Source: Pseudomonadota bacterium
GTDB lineage: Bacteria; Pseudomonadota; Gammaproteobacteria; JAIEPX01
Assembly (NCBI GenBank): GCA_029777855.1
Contig: JAKORL010000143.1
Span: 1 to 61,956 of the forward strand
Reading direction: 5' to 3'
DNA: 61,956 nucleotides
Part shown: positions 57,844-61,956 of the stretch, in pieces
Position numbering within the stretch: position 1 is the stretch's first letter
How the letters are laid out: each line of letters opens with the position of its first letter
The notes under the pieces: generated by a model
Database searches by the model: none
What the model was told of the DNA's origin: nothing
Seen by the model: only the letters and a program-made list of their open reading frames with translations
Program-made: the position numbers and the translations under genes

Positions 57844-58557
57844 TTGCAAACAGACCTTCCACTATGGCCGCCTGCCTACCGAGTACGTAAAAGTCCACGG
57901 GCAAAATATTTACAGCTGAAAATATGCCCTCAGGAAGGGTTAGAAGTAGTTGTCCCCTATCGATTTGGGCAGTATGACGTGGAGAGTTTTCTTTTAACTC
58001 ATCGTGTCTGGATTGAAAAAAAGTTGAAGATTTTCAATAAAAAAAATCAAACGAGTACAGGCATTCCTTCTCAGATTCGACTTTTGATGGCGAATGAATG
58101 TTGGCGAATAGAAACCCTACCTGCAGTGGGGCGCACAAAGATAATCACACGTCCTGATTCGACATTAATCGTGATGGGGAACATCGAAAATATCGTAGAA
58201 TGCCAGACACTTTTGAATAAATGGCTACGCAAAAAAGCTCAGATGATGTTAATTCCGTTGTTAGATACTATTGCGCAAGAGATAGATTTGCCTTATCAAA
58301 AAATTTCAATCCGTTCTCAAAAAACACGTTGGGGCAGTTGTGATAGCAATAAAAACATTTCCTTGAATTGCAAATTGATTTTTTTACCATTACACCTGGT
58401 CCGCTATATCATTATTCATGAGCTATGCCACACTCGCCACCTTAATCATTCCAAACGCTTTTGGGCTCTGGTGGCCAAGTTTGATCCCCACTTTGCTCAC
58501 CATCGTCGCGAGATTAACCGATTCAATCGTGAGATGGGCTGCTGGGGGGTAGATTGA
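57844..58557 (+). CDS. YgjP/DUF45-family zinc metalloprotein
   Basis: A TTG start at 57844 gives 237 residues. The conserved parts are RKSPRAKYLQLKI near the N terminus, QKTRWGSCDSNKNISLNCKL, the zinc motif HELCHTRHLNHSKRFWALVA and the C-terminal DPHF. The family has a WLM/SprT-like metallopeptidase fold (H-E-x-x-H plus a distal His) and is found near restriction systems or alone; its cellular substrate is unknown. The ribosome-binding site is weak. It diverges from the thiolase gene. Confidence 0.87.
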   Translation: MQTDLPLWPPAYRVRKSPRAKYLQLKICPQEGLEVVVPYRFGQYDVESFLLTHRVWIEKKLKIFNKKNQTSTGIPSQIRLLMANECWRIETLPAVGRTKIITRPDSTLIVMGNIENIVECQTLLNKWLRKKAQMMLIPLLDTIAQEIDLPYQKISIRSQKTRWGSCDSNKNISLNCKLIFLPLHLVRYIIIHELCHTRHLNHSKRFWALVAKFDPHFAHHRREINRFNREMGCWGVD

Positions 58558-58576
58558 TGGTTAGAATACGAATTTT

Positions 58577-58596
58577 CTTAATGAAATCTTAAGGTA
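58577..58596 (+). promoter_or_regulatory. PmrA-box-like direct repeat
   Basis: CTTAATGAA and CTTAAGGTA begin 11 bases apart, as in the tandem cTTAATatT-n2-cTTAATatT box bound by PmrA in Legionella and Coxiella. A TAAAAT at 58604 could be the -10. It lies 46 bases upstream of the coiled-coil gene. The second half is only a partial match. Confidence 0.4.
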
Positions 58597-58641
58597 TGTA
58601 AGGTAAAATCATTAACTTTGATCAAAAATGAGAAAGTGCCC

Positions 58642-61600
58642 GTGAAAGCGAAAGACAGACAACAGCCGACCTATACGAAATATATTGATAGTCCTTTAGG
58701 ACAATTGCTGGCTGCCCTATTAAAGAAAATGGAAGAGCAGAAACAAAAGTATCCTCTTAGGGCAGACTCACCTGTCGAATTAAAGTATTCACATAAAATT
58801 TTGAATGCTGCTCAAGATGTGCTGAGTCGAGCACACGATGCGATATGTTCAAACTTTTGTAGTGGTGGTCATCCTGGAGCATTAACTATATTTTGGCTTA
58901 TTAATGACGCGTGGTCCTTAAGCAAATATAAAAACATTTTTGAAAGTCGTGAAAATGTATTTTATGGTGAGCTAGAAAAAAACTTAAGCGAGACAGTTAA
59001 AACAGCAATTTCAATGGAAGGTGATGTTGGTGCTAATGTTGTAGCAATACTCAGAGAAAACAAGAATACCTATTTTGCAAATACGCTAGATATCCCGGGG
59101 GTAGACATTGAAAATTATTTTTCGCATGTCAAAGATAGGGTAAATGTAGAAATAGGTAGGCTAAAAAAAGACCTTAGCAACTTGGATAGTATTATTTCTA
59201 AAATATTATCTTGGGTAAAAAAAAATACTGACGAAATTGATAAAGACAGTGGTCTAAGTACTGATATTGATAAGCTCGATTTAAGTCCTTACGTGATGTT
59301 CTACGAGTTAATTGAAATAGTTTTGATGCATTATAATACTCTTCCTCGAGAATTATCTCAGTTGATACCGTTTTATGATCCAAAATCTCTTAATCTTGAT
59401 TTGCATAGTGGCTACATCATTGGGCCAGGGCTTCGAAAGTTAATAGGGAAAAGCTTTAAATTTGTGCATGCTCCAAAAAAAGATAGTCAGGTTTCCTATA
59501 AATTTTTTAGTTTCGAACCTAAAGCGGTGGAAGTAAATCAAGGCGAAAATGCACAAGTTGAGGCCTCTAGTGAAGTAATAAAAGACGAAGATTTGTATTA
59601 TATCGATGATAAAGAGTTTGAAATAGATCCACATTATAAAGAGCATTTTGATAAAGCATTAGTAGGTTTTCTAGGTGTGATGGTTTTATATTACCAGAAA
59701 ACGGTATTCAACCAAAACGTGAAAATAATGCTCGACAAGAATGAGTTAATGCAGGGATTACTGAAAGAATGTACTCGTCAAATTCAATGTTCATTGCCTG
59801 ATGTGCAAGTTGATAATATCTGTTTAACAAATGTTAAAAAATTAGAAGGTCTTGATCAGGTTTTAGAAGCTCACCGTATGCTCTCTGATTTGAATGGTTT
59901 TAAAAAGGCTTTTGACGAGCTAAAGGCGACCAGAGATTTACCGGCTCAATTAATTAATAACGTTTATCATGCAGTGACTAAAGAAACTAAGAAAGAAAAC
60001 GAACTTATACCTTCGCAATTATTAAAAAGAATTGAGGGGCTTAACACTCTTTATATCATCCCGCTTGTTGATTGCGGCCTGAATGAAATCGAAAAAAAAC
60101 TAAGAGATAATCAGGATAAATACGATAGTTATGAACGCTTAATTTCACAATTTACAAAAACATTGAATTCTGCTGTTGCTAGGTTTGTGCAAAAGAAGAT
60201 AGCAGAATTAGAAAAATTTTTAGAGAAATATTCTTCAGCATACGATGAGTTATCAACGAGATTGGCAGAAGTGAATCAGCAAATTAAGTTTGAATGTCCA
60301 GTTCTATCAAATGATTTTACTAGTTTAGAGAGTGATTTAGAAGCGGTAACTCAAGAACAACAAATGGTATTAGGTTTACAGAAATCTATAAGCGATCTAT
60401 TCAGCTGTGTCAAGAATGTTTCGGAAGTAGAACCAGAATTTAAGCAATTTGATAAAAGTGAGGAATTACAGAAATGCTTGACCGAAAAGGCTGCCAATTG
60501 TATTGCTGAGACTCAAAGACTAAAAGCTGAAATTGATGAGAGAGTCTCTAAAATCAATGAAAAGAAAAAAGTGATTGTAAAAGCTCATGCTGAAGCAAAA
60601 TTTTTAGAAGAGATGAAGAAAGCCAATCCTGAGCAGATGAAAAGGCTGATCATTGAAAGGCAAGAAAAAATAACCCAGGAGTCTCATCGATTAGATGAGC
60701 TTAAGGCTCAACATGCAGATGCCCAAAAGTATAATGCTTTTCTTCGAGAAGTGGCTGAGATGGTGTCAAAACATAAAGAATTTCCTGAAAATCTGGTTTG
60801 TGAATTTGAGAATAATAAACCAGCAGGTATTCAATGGATTGAAGAGTGCGTGGTGTACCTTGATGCTTCATTTAAGCAAATTACAGACCAGAAAAAGTTT
60901 CCAGATGATTATAAAGATTTATTGAGTAAATTGGGGTTTGTCAAGAGGTGCTTACAATATAGGGCTGGTTTTATTCCTTTTAAAGAGATAGACGATCTTC
61001 CTTGTTTTAAATCTGAAACAGATGCACAGCCATGTGGCTTTGAAAAATGTTTAGAAATCGTGAGTATGGCTGATGGCGCTAGAAATGAAATTAACGATTT
61101 TCGTTCGCGACAAGATAGTTTTTTTACGTTCAATCCATCTGATGAGGAAACTACGAAAACAAGGTCATTTTTGTTAAGTGTGATTTTTGCAAAGATTGAA
61201 CAAGTAGAGAAGCTGATCAAGCAAGGTGTTGATATTTGTCAGGTTCTGCCTAGACTCGGTGAAATAAAAAATCAAATAACAACAATTGATTTAAAAGGCA
61301 GCGAGAAGTCGTTGCATGATCTGATTTTGGAAGTCTCAACAGAAAAAGCTAAATTAGAAGACAGCATCCCGATCATTCAGGAATTCATCAATATTCAAAT
61401 TGCATTAAAAGAGCATGTCGATTTAATGGAAGCCTTCAATCGTGAAGAGGATTTTCTTAATAATTGGACATTGTATAACAAGCCAGATATGCTGTATAAA
61501 AAACAAGCTGAGCTTGAAGCAATGGCCAAGGATTTAAGAATAAAAATACAACAGTCAATGTTTCCTGAAAATAATGAGCAATATTTTACTGCTATTTCAA

Positions 61601-61956
61601 AATTTCTAACGACCACTCGTGAAAGAATAAATCAAATGATTCAATTTAAGTTTGATTCAACTCAGCGGTATTGTGATGAATTGACAGTCCGGTTTGAGAG
61701 TCAATTTAAAGCTATTAATGACGAACTTGCCGTACTATCGAAGCCATTTTCGTGCGGTGATGATGAAGGTGAGTCCTATGAAAAAACCTTATTACATTAT
61801 TCAGATGTTAATAGAAACCAAAAAATTAATCAGTTGCTTGAAGATAACTTTTCGCTCTCAAGAGCTATCTTCACCACCTTAAGTGAGCTGGAGACAATTG
61901 AAGAATCGACGATGAAACTAAAGGACAAGCATAAAGATCCAAGTCAAGAGGAATTT
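58642..61956 (+). CDS. Giant coiled-coil protein, 3'-truncated by the window edge; effector candidate
   Basis: A frame open for 1105 codons runs from GTG 58642 (GAGAAAG upstream; GTG 58636 is possible) to the last base, so the C terminus lies outside. The start reads KAKDRQQPTYTKYIDSPLGQ. The first ~300 residues are mixed helix, with HDAICSNFCSGGHPG near residue 73. From about residue 440 the sequence is mostly long charged helices with heptad-like patterns (KKIAELEKFLEKYSSAYDEL, ERQEKITQESHRLDELKAQH), suggesting extended coiled coils. No signal peptide, membrane segment or enzymatic motif was seen. Similar giant coiled-coil proteins in Legionella (SidE/LidA-like in build, not by homology) are translocated. 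No family name can be given. Confidence 0.88.
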   Translation, partial: MKAKDRQQPTYTKYIDSPLGQLLAALLKKMEEQKQKYPLRADSPVELKYSHKILNAAQDVLSRAHDAICSNFCSGGHPGALTIFWLINDAWSLSKYKNIFESRENVFYGELEKNLSETVKTAISMEGDVGANVVAILRENKNTYFANTLDIPGVDIENYFSHVKDRVNVEIGRLKKDLSNLDSIISKILSWVKKNTDEIDKDSGLSTDIDKLDLSPYVMFYELIEIVLMHYNTLPRELSQLIPFYDPKSLNLDLHSGYIIGPGLRKLIGKSFKFVHAPKKDSQVSYKFFSFEPKAVEVNQGENAQVEASSEVIKDEDLYYIDDKEFEIDPHYKEHFDKALVGFLGVMVLYYQKTVFNQNVKIMLDKNELMQGLLKECTRQIQCSLPDVQVDNICLTNVKKLEGLDQVLEAHRMLSDLNGFKKAFDELKATRDLPAQLINNVYHAVTKETKKENELIPSQLLKRIEGLNTLYIIPLVDCGLNEIEKKLRDNQDKYDSYERLISQFTKTLNSAVARFVQKKIAELEKFLEKYSSAYDELSTRLAEVNQQIKFECPVLSNDFTSLESDLEAVTQEQQMVLGLQKSISDLFSCVKNVSEVEPEFKQFDKSEELQKCLTEKAANCIAETQRLKAEIDERVSKINEKKKVIVKAHAEAKFLEEMKKANPEQMKRLIIERQEKITQESHRLDELKAQHADAQKYNAFLREVAEMVSKHKEFPENLVCEFENNKPAGIQWIEECVVYLDASFKQITDQKKFPDDYKDLLSKLGFVKRCLQYRAGFIPFKEIDDLPCFKSETDAQPCGFEKCLEIVSMADGARNEINDFRSRQDSFFTFNPSDEETTKTRSFLLSVIFAKIEQVEKLIKQGVDICQVLPRLGEIKNQITTIDLKGSEKSLHDLILEVSTEKAKLEDSIPIIQEFINIQIALKEHVDLMEAFNREEDFLNNWTLYNKPDMLYKKQAELEAMAKDLRIKIQQSMFPENNEQYFTAISKFLTTTRERINQMIQFKFDSTQRYCDELTVRFESQFKAINDELAVLSKPFSCGDDEGESYEKTLLHYSDVNRNQKINQLLEDNFSLSRAIFTTLSELETIEESTMKLKDKHKDPSQEEF

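Overview
The window looks like a low-GC gammaproteobacterial chromosome, most likely a host-associated member of the Legionellales (Legionella/Coxiella/Berkiella-like). Three things point there: an IcmF plus IcmH/DotU pair as used by Dot/Icm type IVB secretion systems, gammaproteobacterial housekeeping genes (kdsB, accBC, prmA, fis, dsbD, groESL), and an unusual load of very large proteins built from eukaryote-like modules (TPR, F-box, ankyrin, LRR, NB-ARC/HEAT, coiled coil). The assignment is inferred from gene content; no rRNA or tRNA gene was seen.

Layout. 1-3.8 kb: the 3' part of a TPR protein ending in a CaaX-like tetrapeptide, a LuxR-type regulator and a small unknown gene. 3.8-8.0 kb: icmF and icmH, divergent from the rest. 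8.1-11.4 kb: an IS256-type transposase remnant, a second LuxR regulator, a secreted orphan, a multi-pass membrane protein and two long palindromic repeats of one family. 11.4-19.5 kb: fis, a 1287-residue F-box/ankyrin/membrane protein, an M13 peptidase, and kdsB with a phosphatase-like gene. 19.6-30.2 kb: an 1863-residue protein containing a tandemly triplicated ankyrin-type unit, then prmA, accC, accB and dsbD. 30.3-32.8 kb: a His-rich exported peptide and groESL, with a sigma32-type promoter plus a perfect CIRCE operator. 33.0-41.2 kb: a 1763-residue NB-ARC (STAND) protein with a CaaX-like end, a groEL remnant, and an overlapping pair resembling AmiE and NamZ (peptidoglycan recycling). 41.2-46.5 kb: a rearranged segment with a quinoprotein gene, IS91 transposase debris, a ligA fragment and a 450-bp second copy of the namZ 3' end. 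46.6-58.6 kb: an MHS transporter, a 1782-residue LRR/ankyrin protein with a deaminase-like C terminus, an aminopeptidase-like hydrolase, a thiolase/FadB beta-oxidation operon and a YgjP-type metalloprotein. 58.6 kb to the end: the first 1105 codons of a giant coiled-coil protein that runs out of the window, preceded by a PmrA-box-like direct repeat.

How it fits together. About half the window is six giant eukaryote-like genes inserted between conserved housekeeping blocks. They are good candidates for Dot/Icm effectors, and IcmF/IcmH are part of the machinery that would export them. Two insertions left the same scar: intact upstream gene, new cargo, then a partial second copy of that upstream gene (groEL around the NB-ARC gene, namZ around the quinoprotein/IS91/ligA segment). 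Together with the palindromic repeats and transposase remnants this suggests repeated gain of DNA by recombination. The most novel items are the predicted deaminase-like domain on the LRR/ankyrin protein, the prenylation-type tails on two giant proteins, the triplicated ankyrin unit, and the duplication-flanked insertions.
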